Origin: Nematostella vectensis
Taxonomy: Eukaryota; Cnidaria; Anthozoa; Actiniaria; Edwardsiidae
Assembly: GCF_932526225.1 (NCBI RefSeq)
Contig: NC_064039.1
Location: 2,194,001-2,258,000 of the forward strand
Direction of reading: 5' to 3'
DNA: 64,000 nucleotides
Below, piece after piece: positions 1 to 12,700 of the stretch. The position numbers and the translations under genes are program-made. The notes below the pieces were generated by a model. It saw nothing but the letters and a program-made list of their open reading frames with translations, was not told where the DNA came from and searched no databases. Every line of letters begins with the position of its first letter. The first letter of the stretch is position 1.

Positions 1-143
1 GTCATTTTGTGACGAACAAACGTCAGGACCGCGTGTTCTTTAAGACTTTTGTCAAGTGTGTAACTGTTAACTTAGATTTTCGTTGTTCGCCTACACCGAG
101 TTACCATGGTACTTGGTACCCTCCATTAACATTAATTACCCAC

Positions 144-1959
144 CTTAACAATCTCAGCGATTCCACTCCTTTTGACAGCGTCCACTAAATCTAGATCGTG
201 GCTTTCGTAATCAAAGATTACAACCCGTATTCCTCTATCTCTCGTCTCGTGTACGAGTCGTGCGATGTTTTCGAGGAACAAATGTACCCAGGGGCCTTGG
301 TTCTTTACGGTGATGACAAAGGTCACTATCGCCTTTCTGTCCCATTGACTGGACTCTGGACTGCAGAGTTCGCTAGAGTTTGTTGGCTGGTAGACGTAGT
401 TCGAGAGATGTTCTTCACTATTAGCTACAGTGTCGTTTAATGTTAGTTCCAGGAGATAGCGTGTTCCGTTCTCAAAGATTTTCTTTTCGACATTTTCAAT
501 AGTGATTAGCTTGTATTTGCTGAAAGGCAAAAGAGCAGTGTTTTAAGTAGTGAGGAGAAACAAGAAAACAAGAATATCTGTGTGCTTAGCACCCCTAAAA
601 ACACGTCGTATTTTTTCTAAACCCCGCCTGATACTAATATTTAAAGTGGGAGGTTCCCTTAAGAAGTTCAGTGAGCCAATAGAAGATTATAGCGAATCAC
701 TCGTATGGAATCAGCTCGTGTCGTTGAAGGGTCTCAAGTACCTTGTTTTCTTAATACATCTTTATATGCCTATCACCTCGCGAGAATTCTCATATGGGCT
801 TTAAACATGTTTTGGAATTTTTCTCAAATGGTTTGTTGGGAAATGTTTTTCCATGTACTGTCACCATATCCACCCCTTCCCCTAGCTTTCGAAGATTTTG
901 CAAAAGCCCTTGTATAACTTACCTTCCGAACGTCTGGTAGAGTTTTTGCATATACACGGTAACCACTTCTGTCGCGTCCTCTCTGCTCAGCTCTCGTGCC
1001 CTCCAAAAGCCTTCATATAAGTACAAACTGTGCATACGCATGATGTACGGATACATGTAAGTCTCATGGTAGTGTTTACCAAGCGCGTCACCTGTTTGGT
1101 TGATTCGCACTTTTGGTGTCGCAACGTAATCTTCACAATGTGGTAGCACCTTTGAGAACGATTGCCAATCAGAGATTTTGTTGTTTGTGGCGTTTAGAAA
1201 TCCGTTATACGGGTTGTCAAGGTTTTTACATGCGTTAGTTTGTGGGACCCTCCAGTCGAATTTCCCATTCATATGTTCATCATTTGTAAAGAAGGGTAGA
1301 AGATGTTTAGTTGAGATAGACGTAAAATTCTTTTCCTCCGGCTTTTTCCATAGTACGCTCACATGGTTTCCCTCGCCAAGCTGAACATGTACGATATCTA
1401 TAAAATAGAGCTCCCCTTTTTCAAGAAAAACCTCTTGTGAAATTTGACTTTTAAATTTTACGAAGTCTCTAAATTCCGTCCACTCCGTTTCTCTCTTATT
1501 GCCCACGTGCGCTACTAGCGCTGAATTTCGTATATGCTGGTCTTTACTCAACCAAAGCTCTGACGAATCGTCGGATGAAATAGCAAATGCATAAAACCCC
1601 GATTCATCCGGCTGCAAATAACCAAAGACTCGTTGCGCGAAGTCTTTCTTGTCTGGCCAGAAGTATTCAGTTGTACTGATAAACCTGCGGTACGACGGTA
1701 CATTTGGGAACAAGGGCGTCTCGCAGATAAGGGCGATGCTGGAGGCGCAGATATTCACCCAGATGTGGTGATTAAGTCCTTGTAACACAGCAGGGTCCAT
1801 GGCAGAGGGTTGTTGTTCTTTCTCCACACAAGTGGACGGACTCGCCATCTTCCACGTGCAAGGGTCACTGATGAACACGGTCAGCCAAACTACTGATACA
1901 ATAAACGTAAACGAACAAAGCGCTACCCGAAGTGTTTTTAGAGACGCTCGAGAAACCAT
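144..1959 (-). CDS. B4GALNT3/4-like: PA14-domain beta-1,4-N-acetylgalactosaminyltransferase-like protein, 5' two exons (3' part beyond left edge)
   Basis: Exons 1959-923 and 519-144 (minus). The junction is consensus: exon 1 ends before GTAAGT, exon 2 follows CTTTCAG, and the split codon AG|C keeps the frame; exon 2 ends AAG|GTGGGT in phase 0. The ATG at 1959 has an in-frame TGA four codons upstream. Residues about 10-30 are a hydrophobic signal anchor, as expected for a type II Golgi enzyme. Roughly residues 75-225 look like a PA14 lectin-type domain (YLQPDESGFYAFAISSDD, ELWLS). Exon 2 enters the chondroitin N-acetylgalactosaminyltransferase fold (TFVITVKNQGPWV, VVIFDYESHDLDL). PA14 plus this catalytic family is the B4GALNT3/4 architecture, which transfers GalNAc to GlcNAc on glycoproteins (family knowledge). 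The C-terminal catalytic half lies outside the window, so activity cannot be judged. Bases 1-143 read as intron. Confidence 0.85.
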
Positions 1960-3397
1960 TGTCAGCTTTCAAGAAGAATTATCAAATTTATCAGACATGT
2001 TGTTTCCTCTGTGTGCTCACTAAGTTTTCTTTTGCCGCGTGTGGTCACAATCAATTTATTTCTAACGCGTTTAAATAGAAAACATCAAATGCGTGTTAGG
2101 TAATGACGTTTATATTGCAGTAATGACTGGTACTGAATGAATTGTTGCGTGCGTAGCAACTCGACTTGACAACCGGAGTACTTCCGTGGCAATTGTAGGG
2201 AACGCTATTTCCTTTTTAGTCTATAGGGACAAATATATCATAACATCAAGAGTAAATGATTATATTTTCATGCAAAAGGTGATTTTTTTATAGCCACGAA
2301 ACTTGGGTTTGTCTTTGATGCAATGTATCTCTGCCTACGAACCTCCTTGTAGCAACGAGACTAGCGAACATTGTTTTCGGAGGTGGGCTTATTTATAGCA
2401 TTAGTGCTAGCAAATAATCGCGGGAAAATCTCATTCATGGTCTATTTGTCTCCTTCTGCCTTTTATTTACCATTGTTTGCCTCTTTCCGCTTATGTCAAA
2501 CATTGTTCTCGGCGATTGGATGTGATGCACGTGCAAATGAAATCGCAGTTTTGGAGGTTTGGTATAAAATCTAAAATCTGGAGTTGCAAACCACTCCATT
2601 TTGCGTATATGAAGTCAGTCCAACTTGATGTCTGTTCTGACAAGCGGACGACCGAATCAATTCCTTGTAAATATAGAAAAAAAATCGAATGCCAATTTCT
2701 AACTTACTCTTCGATATTTCCAAGGAATCGATTAAATGAAATTTTCTTTTTTTCAGGCGAAATCTTCATGTTTGCAATATTTTTGGTGATAAAATCCTAA
2801 TTAATGCGAAGAATCAGTGCTGATTTGAGATAATTTTGATAAATCAACAACGATCTTTTTGGAGTCGTATATTTACACGTCTTTTATTAATATGTACATT
2901 GCTACAAAAGAAAAATCATTTTTTTTTTTACTTACACAGAGTAAAAACCTTTTCGTTATGTTTTTATTTTAAAAGCTCATACGTCATTTTCAATTCAAGA
3001 ATATCTCCCCAATATCCTAAAAGTGTTCTTTTCAACTGTTGCATAGAAACAATATTCAGTTTGATAATCCTTTTAGTAGCTAACCGGATTGAGTTGGAAT
3101 TTTTTTAGCCGTGTAGCCTTTGACTCGCAAATAATATCCTTGATCCAGCGGCTACACGTAGTCTAGACTTTTTCTAACAAATATTCGTTACAAAGTGGAC
3201 GACTGTAGCTCTATTACTCCTTATGCTTTCTGTCTTCCTTACCTTTTAAACTACACTTTCAAATTTCATTAGAAATTGTTGTTTAATTTGTTTCAATATC
3301 ATTAGTATATCTCCGACAAAGGAGGTAAACGCCTTCCTTGTTACGCTAGCGCACGATCCAATGCAATAGAAGACCAGGTAGCCTAGTTCAAGGTGAT
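1960..3397. other. Intergenic, AT-rich
   Basis: This is the 5' flank of the glycosyltransferase-like gene. I see no ORF with splice support, no RNA gene and no long repeat on either strand, only AT-rich sequence and short homopolymers. Confidence 0.5.
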
Positions 3398-3541
3398 TTA
3401 ATCGGTTCTCCCGTGGTTGGTTGGAGTTGTGACGTCACTAGAATCCATCTCTGTGGATGAGCTCGGCTCTGGCCCCTGGGATCTATATACAAGTTCATTT
3501 CCAGAACCAATAGTGTTTGTTGTACCATCCGTAGCCTCCAT
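3398..3541 (-). CDS. Possible small ORF or alternative terminal exon (47 aa)
   Basis: An ATG at 3541 opens 47 codons ending in TAA at 3398. The composition is protein-like and acidic, rich in Ser and Thr (PEPSSSTEMDSSDVTT). An in-frame TGA lies 9 bases before the ATG. It sits about 180 bp downstream of the IL-17-receptor-like stop codon, on the same strand. It could therefore be an alternative C-terminal exon of that gene, a separate micro-ORF, or chance. No convincing acceptor was found. Confidence 0.18.
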   Translation of the reverse strand: MEATDGTTNTIGSGNELVYRSQGPEPSSSTEMDSSDVTTPTNHGRTD

Positions 3542-3720
3542 ATCCCATCAACCCCCTTGTACCACCCGTAACCCCCTTGTACTATCCCTAAACCCTTGTA
3601 AAACCCGCAACCTCTTGTTTCACACTGTACATTTCAATCCAATTATAGATCATATCCAGCCCAATTCAACTTCCTCAAGAAAAAACACATCTGTCACATA
3701 TTGAGCAAGCTAAACTTTAA

Positions 3721-6700
3721 TCACGTGATGGGAAGTAACGCTCGCTGGTCTATCAATCTCCGATAAACCTCGTCTTTTTGTTCGGGCCACTGTAGAGTGT
3801 TGTGTTTCATCCATGGCGGAAGCTCGTCGCCTAGCGTGTTCTTCTTACCCATGTTAAGACAAATTATATTCGCAGTGGACAGTCTCTCTGCGTACATGTT
3901 CCCAATTCTATTAAGCGTGAAAGTTATCAATAATGAAATAAAATGATGTAGATGAATTCTTTTATAATTATCTAAATTGTTTTATGATTTCAAATCGTAT
4001 ACTGCTTATCCTATTGATGCAAGGGTCCTATTGATGCAAGGGTCCTATTAATGCAAGGGTCCTATTGATGCAAGGGTCCTATTGATGCAAGGGTCCTATT
4101 GATGCAAGGGTCCTATTGATGCAAGGGTCCTATTGATGCAAGGGTCCTATTGATGCAAGGGTCCTATTGATGCAAGGGTCCTATTGATGCAAGGGTCCTA
4201 TTGATGCAAGGGTCCTATTGATGCAAGGGTCCTATTGATGCAAGGGTCCTATTAATGCAAGGGTCCTATTGATGCAAGGGTAGTAAAGGCAATACTGTTG
4301 TTGCTGTCGATAATGGTGGAAGTGATGATGATGGTGGTGATTACTATGGTGATGGTGGTAGTGATGATGATGGTGGTGATTACTATGGTGATGGTGGTAG
4401 TGATGATGATAGTAGTGATAACTATGGTGATGGTGGTAGTGATGATGATGGTGGTGATAACTATGGTGATGGTGGTAGTGATGATTATGGTGGTGATTAC
4501 TATGGTGATGGTGGTAGTGATGATGATGGTGGTGATAACTATGGTGATGGTGGTAGTGATGGTGATGGTGGTGATAACTATGGTGATGGTGGTAGTGATG
4601 ATGATGGTGGTGATAACTATGGTGATGGTGGTAGTGATGATGATGGTGGTGATTACTATGGTGATGGTGGTAGTGATGATGATGGTGGTGATAACTATGG
4701 TGATGGTGGTAGTGATGATGATGGTGGTGATTACTATGGTGATGGTGGTAGTGATGGTGATGGTGGTGATTACTATAAGGATGGTGGTAGTGATGATGAT
4801 GGTGGTGATAACTATGGTGATGGTGGTAGTGATGATGATGGTGGTGATAACTATGGTGATGGTGGTAGTGATGGTGATGGTGGTGATAACTATGGTGATG
4901 GTGGTAGTGATGATGATGGTGGTGATAACTATGGTGATGGTGGTAGTGATGATGATGGTGGTGATAACTATGGTGATGGTGGTAGTGATGGTTATGGCTG
5001 TAGTGATAAAGAAAGTGGTGATAACTATGGTGATGGTGGTAGTGATGATGATGGTGGTGATAACTATGGTGATGGTGGTAGTGATGGTGATGGCTGTAGT
5101 GATAAAGAAAGTGGTGATTACTATGGTGATGGTGGTAGTGATGATGATGGTGGTGATAACTATGGTGATGGTGGAAGTGATGGTGATGGTGATGATTACT
5201 ATGGTGATGGTGGTAGTGATGATGATGGTGGTGATTACTATGGTGATGGTGGTAGTGATGATGATAGTGGTGATAACTATGGTGATGGTGGTAGTGATGA
5301 TGATAGTGGTGATAACTATGGTGATGGTGGTAGTGATGGTTATGGCTGTAGTGATAAAGAAAGTGGTGATTACTATGGTGATGGTGGTAGTGATGATGAT
5401 GGTGGTGATAACTATGGTGATGGTGGTAGTGATGATGATGGTGGTGATAACTATGGTGATGGTGATAGTGATGATGATAGTGGTGATAACTATGGTGATG
5501 GTGGTAGTGATGGTTATGGCTGTAGTGATGATGATGGTGGTGATTACTATGGTGATGGTGGTAGTGATGATGATGGTGGTGATTACTATGGTGATGGTGG
5601 TAGTGATGATGATAGTGGTGATTACTATGGTGATGGTGGTAATGATGATGATGGTGGTGATAACTATGGTGATGGTGGTAGTGATGATGATAGTGGTGAT
5701 AACTATGGTGATGGGGGTAGTGATGGTTATGGCTGTAGTGATGATGATGGTGGTGATTACTATGGTGATGGTAGTAGTGATGATGATGGTGGTGATTACT
5801 ATGGTGATGGTGGTAGTGATGATGATGGTGGTGATTACTATGGTGATGGTGGTAGTGATGATGATAGTGGTGATAACTATGGTGATGGGGGTAATGATGG
5901 TTATGGCTGTAGTGATGATGATGGTGGTGATTACTATGGTGATAGTGGTAGTGATGATGATGGTGGTGATAACTATGGTAATGGTGGTAGTGATGATGAT
6001 GGTGGTGATTACTATGGTGATGGTGGTAGAGATGATGATGGTGATGATAACTATGGTGATGGTGGTAGTGATGATGATAATGGTTATAAATATGGGGATG
6101 GTTGTAGTGATGGATGATGGTGGTGTTGTGCTAATGAAAATGATGGTGACGATAATAATGACGACGACGATAGTGATTGGGGCGTGGTATTGGGACAACA
6201 TAAATAATGTTCCATGCGGGGGAAAATGTTTCTTTGGGCCCCCCTCTTTGTTTTAATCCTTGCTACACTCTTGGAAGATTATGATAGTGATAATGATACT
6301 GGAGATACTGATGCCTGATGAAGGCAACATTGTCTGCATAATATATATTTTTATTGCTATGATACATCGCATAGTACTCACAGATTGATCTCGTATTTGA
6401 CTCTTGCCATGTCCTTGTTTTCTGGGTCCACTGTCGACTCTCCTTTTACCATAGCTCTCCACAGCCTGACATAGCCAGGCGAGCAAATCACTAACACTTT
6501 CTTGGCCTTGTTCATTTGATGGTCAACCCACCGCCACATCCCCAAGTCGTTGATCTCCACCGATTCAAACTGATCGATGATGACATTATAACCATCTTCG
6601 CGTAACCTCGAAGCCATTGTGGCTACACGCTCAGTATGCCTCGAGCTTTCTTGATAATACGATGCGAAGAAAAGATCTTGGTCCGCCTTCGCATTATTGC

Positions 6701-9700
6701 CTAAAACAAACACGATTGTTAAGTTCTTCCATGTCATTTCGCTAATAGCACATTTTTTCTTGTCTGGACCAAATGTGTATGTACCCTACTAAGTAAAGTT
6801 TTATTTCGTTTACTGTCAGCGTTTGTTAACAGCTAAATCTTGGCCTGCCTTACTGGCGAAGAAGGTTTTCTATCTTTCTTCTCACCCCTAGACCGCCCCT
6901 GAAGCCCTGACCCATGGAGCAACTAGCCTAGAATTATTACGAAACAGTAAAAAAGAGATTTTGAGACCTGTTCTAAAACACAACAAAGCTGCCAGATATG
7001 CAGTTACGCCGAAAAAACACGTGAAACCAAGTAAAGTCATGGGTAAAATTAAGAGCGTGTTAGAATGATGTGTGAAACCTCTCATAAGCTGGATTTTGTA
7101 TTGCATCAAAGGTCACGACGTTTCTTATTGATGAAGCATTCTATGAACTCACTTACTTTTGCCATTTTCCATGACAACTTGAGTAAATCCATACACTTCT
7201 AAAAACAGACATAAATGATTTAACACTCGCAGTACGCACACTTGAATGGCCAGGCATGTCGCAAGGTACTGTGGGTAGTCTTACCGTCCCTGATGGAACT
7301 CGTCATACACTTCCATTTATAGACGCCTCCGAGCAAAAGGATAATGATGACCACCCCAGACAACACACCGATGGTTATGGCCAACGAGATCTTGGTCACG
7401 TCAGCTGCAAAATAATCGACAAATATGTTTCTTTTCTTTTTTAAGGTTAAAAAAATACTGTGCGACGCGCGCTACCGTGACACATTGACAGCTTTGTGAA
7501 ATAAGCCAGTTGAGACGTGCTATCTGATATTGGCATCAACTTTTTGCACAAACTTATGAGCGTGACAAAGATTGCGTCAGTGCAAATAAGAACGAAATCA
7601 TCCTAGTTATGAATTTCGTGTCAATCATTTTTGCACCCTAAATGGCTAACTTTGTTTTGGTGGGTATGGAAGCGTGAGTCGCACTCAGCATACCTTTAGA
7701 TTTTCGAGGAACTGGAATAGGTAAAGCACCTGTGGATGGCAAACAGATCACCACATCAAGCCTTCAATCCCAACTCTAAATGACTTCATTCTTTACATAG
7801 ACACAGAAACAAAAAAATTACATTGTGTTGTTGTGCTTTGGGTTTGATAGACACGATTTAGCTGTAAATTGCCTTTTAGGTATAGCAACTTTCACACGCA
7901 TACTAACTTTTAGGGTAATAAGGATGAAGCTTGAATTTTTCTCGTGAATTTTTTCTTGGTAGAGGTATTACCTGGACAAAAAAAAACATGGGTGATTAAC
8001 AATATATAGAAAGTTCTGGAACACCAAAATCGTTCGTTCAGGCTGCTGTCAAATTAGTATACACTCCACACGTCTTACCTTAAGATATATAACTTTTGGA
8101 TACACCCAGCCATCGGTCTCGTTCAAAACAATGTACGTTTGATCCTAAAATGCCATAAAAATTTAAGATATTTAAAAGGCCTGTAAAACAACATAGCAAG
8201 TAGTCATCGTTGATTGGTTAATGTACCTTCAAAACCAATAACGACGCGAGAAACGATTTATCTAATTGATTAATTATTGGATTTTATTCTCACATTCTGA
8301 TTGGCTCTAGCTCTCCTAAAACTTGGTGGTAGTCCCTGTTGCTCAAGAAACACCTCACAAGAAAAATAACCATTCACGCCTGGGGCTGAAAGTTAACATC
8401 ATACCTTGTTTGCAAGTCTGCATCTGGCTTTGTTACCTTGTTTGCAAGTCTGCATCTGGCTTTGTTACCTTGTTTGCAAGTCTGCATCTGGCTTTGTTAC
8501 CTTGTTTGCAAGTCTGCATCTCGCTTTGTAACCTTATTTGCAAGTCTGCATCTGGCTTTGTTACCTTGTTTGCAAGTCTGCATCTGGCTTTGTTAGTGCC
8601 CTTGGTATTGTCCACGTGCCACATTAAAAGGTATGACTCGATGATGTCTCGCTCTTCTTCAAACAAAACGGTATTTTTTTATAAACGCATTACCATGATA
8701 TTAACAATATAAAGTTATATACGAAAGAAACGACAAAATAAATTAAGAGAATTCAACCACGATGTTCCCGCTACTGTGTATCACAGTAAAGAAAACGAGT
8801 TTAAGGCGACCACGGCTTTCATGTGAGCTCATGATATCGATCTTTTGCAGTTAAATAACTTGCAGTTTAAGAACATGCACCCATCGCTCTTACCACAGGC
8901 ATCGCCCTTAGATACCCGTTTAACCTTCCCATGCGATAAGACAAAGGTAGACTTACAATTACAAAAATATCTCCGTCCCAGCACAAACGCTATCATGCCT
9001 TTGTATAGAATCGTGTATATGAGTAAACACAACGACTTAGAGCAGTGTGTAATCTTAAAATATTAAGTAATTCTTACCGGTTGGTGAGGCCCACGTGACG
9101 TTAGCATACCACCCCATCGACTCTGTTTTAACAAACCTCACGGTTTGATTGAGGTTTGTGGTATTTGTACCATTGTATCCGGCACTGATATCATGAGGAC
9201 ACGCCTCTATAATTACATAAAACATAGCTTTAGACATATAGGGAATCGGGACACTCCTCTGAGAGTACAGCAACTTATAGATTATAGGAATTCTCTAAAC
9301 ATGAGAAGAAATTGGGGCACGGCTCTAAACGTACATCAAATGGAACTTCCTTAATATTTAGAATAATGAAATAGGATCGCCCCATGTAACAAATAGAAAT
9401 AATGCAAATTCATCAGAGTTGGAGCTTGCTAGTTACTAAATAAGCTTTTACACATTTAAGATGAGAAAGCTCGTTGTCTAATAAATATAAATAATATAGG
9501 TTCACTGGGGCCATGTGGAGGGCTTCGGCACAAATGGTTCCGCAAAAGTAGCGAGGGGCTCCTGGGTGACTCAATAATATATGGCGGCTTTTGAATTATC
9601 CACATAGCCCTAGCCGGCTCTCATTCGGAAATATTGATTGTTTTCTTATATTGGGAGTTCTGTGGCGGGCGCAAAGGCCGAGGTACGCTGGGGCGAGGGT

Positions 9701-12700
9701 GCGAAGATGATCATGATCCACAGGGTTCCCAATATTCGAAAACAAAACATTTCCGATAGCCGCGAATTAATTATCCACACGTTTTTTTAGAATAAAACCT
9801 CCTGGAATCACGCTTATTTGATACAGTATAAAATGATTAAGGCGGTATTAGAATTATTAAGTGATTTTTTTTGTGGTATCCATGCAAGGTTATCAACACA
9901 CAATATGTCAATTAAGGTTTTATTAAATGCCACTAAATACATTTATCCGAACGTCAAGAAGATGCATTTGTATCTTAAAATACAATAAACATTTGTATTT
10001 AAAACAAAATATTAAGCATTTGTACCACAATTATAAGCGTTGATCAATTTTACTGCTGTTTCTCATTGTTAATGTTGTTAGATATTACTATTATTTCTTT
10101 AACACATTACTAAAACTATTTCACTGTTATTGTTGAGATGGTTCATAATCACTAATCTTTCTTACAGCTTAACCATTAAAGATCCGTAATCTGTTGTTAT
10201 TGCTTTCATTGAACATTGAAAGATAAAATAGTATGAAATATACTTTATATACAGGGCCGTAGCAGGCTTTGAAATATTGGGGGGGGCACAATACAAAAAC
10301 ATAAAGAAAATATTGGCGGGCACGTTCCCCCAGTGCCCCCCCCCCCCCCCCCCTCCCTGCTACGGCCCTGAATTCGAGCGGATTATATCAGCCAATGGAA
10401 ATGCAATGGCGGATCTATAATTCTGAAAGGGTGAGTTCAATTTATAAAAAGTTCTCCAAGCCCTCAGTTTTCTGCTCCTAAGAATACAATCATCATTTTC
10501 TTTGAGAGGGTGGTTCTATTGAGAATACAATCATCATTTTCTTTGAGAGGGTGGTTCTATTGAGAATACAATCATCATTTTCTTTGAGAGGGTGGTTCTA
10601 TTGAGAAACCACCCCTGGATCCGCCACTAAAATGGATTTCTCACTCTCGGTATTTTGCTAGGATAAAAAACGGCTGAAAGAGACTAATATGATTATATTA
10701 AAAACTTACTTGTTGCTCTGTAAATGTCCGGAGCAAGAACCTTCAGCGTTTCAGCTGGAATACTTGGAACAGACTCGTTAGGGTCAGGTGTAGTGATGTT
10801 GTGTTTAGACAGGTCGGCTAGAATACAAGTCAAAATGCAGACGATGGTAAGTCCATCTCAAAGGTGCCAAATGGCATGATAGAGAGTTAATGATGATGAT
10901 GCAGTGCCCTAACAGGTGTTGGTCAGGAATCCTGATGAAGGCATTGCCGAAACGTCGAAAAAATACAACCCAGAAGAAATTGTTTTATATATAGTGACAA
11001 AGGGGGAGGAGGTATTTTGTTTTGTTACATATGGCTTTCTGGCAGCCCAAATGGGTGGGGGGGGGGGGGGGGGGGGGTTAAACCCCTACCCCTAGATCCG
11101 CTACTGACTTTTTATTACGCCAATGTCGGGCCACTTCGTGTCTCTCTTTTCGCAGTGTTTGTTTTCCTTTGCAAGTTGCTTTCGCAAAGGAACTTTGCTG
11201 CGTATTTGAGAAGAGAAGGAAAAACTCTTCTTTCTTTTCCTCACTTTTTAAACATTTTAAATTGCTGTTGACGCTGATGACTTGTGATCTCATCTGATAG
11301 ATGAGTTGCTATTGCTTCCTCTCCTAAAATTGGCTCACTTATCAGAAGCACAGCTTGTTTCGGCGGGAATTATTTTAGTAAAAAGCTAACTCCTAGTAAA
11401 TAAAATATCACAGTTGAATGCTCCTAGTGAACACAGGGCTCCTGGCATCTAACCCTAACTGTGGGCATATCACAGGTGAACGCTCCGAATCAGATGTGCT
11501 CCTGTATTCTATATCAAAGCATTTGGCTTTTACTCACCGTCCTCTGGGAAAATGTGGATGCCCCCAATGGACAACCCTGGAAGTGTAGGTCTGTCAGAGG
11601 GAACGACCTAGAACACAAAGCTATGCTATGTTATTGTTAAAGACGTACAGAGAACAAGCAGAAGCTACCATACGTATAGAGATCAAGTATATGTTTTTTT
11701 TACCTCGGTAGCGCTAGTTGTCGTCGTTTGTGTGACGTTTTCTTTAAGTGAACGTTTCCCCCTCTCCCTCGCTTGATCGTCTAACAAAAAAAAACACCAT
11801 TATCAGAGCCAAGGGATGCCTCGTTTTGGGTAATTTTTAATACTTTGGAAACGATGTTGTCAAAAACGGCAAGCACTATGTTGTTTACTGGCAAGAAAGC
11901 TTAGTTAATGTTCAGTTTCGAAACAGGAAAAGATCCGCCCCCCTTCTTTTCTTGTAAAGCAGCTTTTAACTTTCAGATAAGGGTCGCTCCCGTGAATGAA
12001 GCAGCTATCTAAGCAATGTCATTTTCGTGACAAACTATAGAGAGTAACCTCCCACTTAAACAAATACCTCTGCTACAGACGCATCCATTCACATATACCA
12101 GAACTTTCTGAAAAAGAAACAAAACCAATAAAGGACTCCGATAAAAACAGACGTGGGTGATCGTCGTCAAAATTGATTTTAACCCTTAAGGGGGGCACTT
12201 TGGGCGTGGGCAACAGAAATTTTTACCCCTGAGAGATGGCAAATTGGGTGTGGACGAAGGAATTTTTAACCCTAAGAGATGGCAGAATCGAAAAAAAAAT
12301 AAACATCCCCTTAGAAATAGCAGTTTTTATACTTTTTATACAGAATTTTATACCCTAAGAGTTGGCAAAATGTCCCGGATTGTCCTAGATTCTAGGACGG
12401 GGTATTCAGTTTTCGTCTTTTATCAGAGCCTCTGGCGGTCAGTATGACCGAGGAGCTCTGGGAACGAGAATGTGAACTGAAGTATCAAATATGAAGAAAG
12501 TTCTACAATTTCTTTTTTTTTTACAACAGCTACAAAATGTAATAAAAGAAAAGAAGGAAAAAATCGTGGAAACAGTGGGAATCGAACGCTGGGGCTCTTT
12601 TTTCACTTCGATCAAATGTTCATCTTGTTTTGTTATGATTTATATTATCCTAATGAATGTTCAGTTCTATGGCAAATATTCAAATATCATATGGCAGGCG

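Noticed and set aside
4252..6256. Reading frames of about 650 codons on both strands
   Set aside because: Both are products of a 39-bp (multiple of three) satellite in the SEFIR gene intron. There is no start context, signal or splice support, and the composition is pure repeat.
4012..8594. CRISPR-like short repeats (17-bp and 32-bp arrays)
   Set aside because: The repeats are contiguous without unique spacers, lie in animal-type introns and have no cas genes nearby.
8829..9066. Overlapping ORFs of about 70 codons on both strands
   Set aside because: They lie in the intron between two in-phase receptor exons. Neither has matching splice sites or recognisable motifs.
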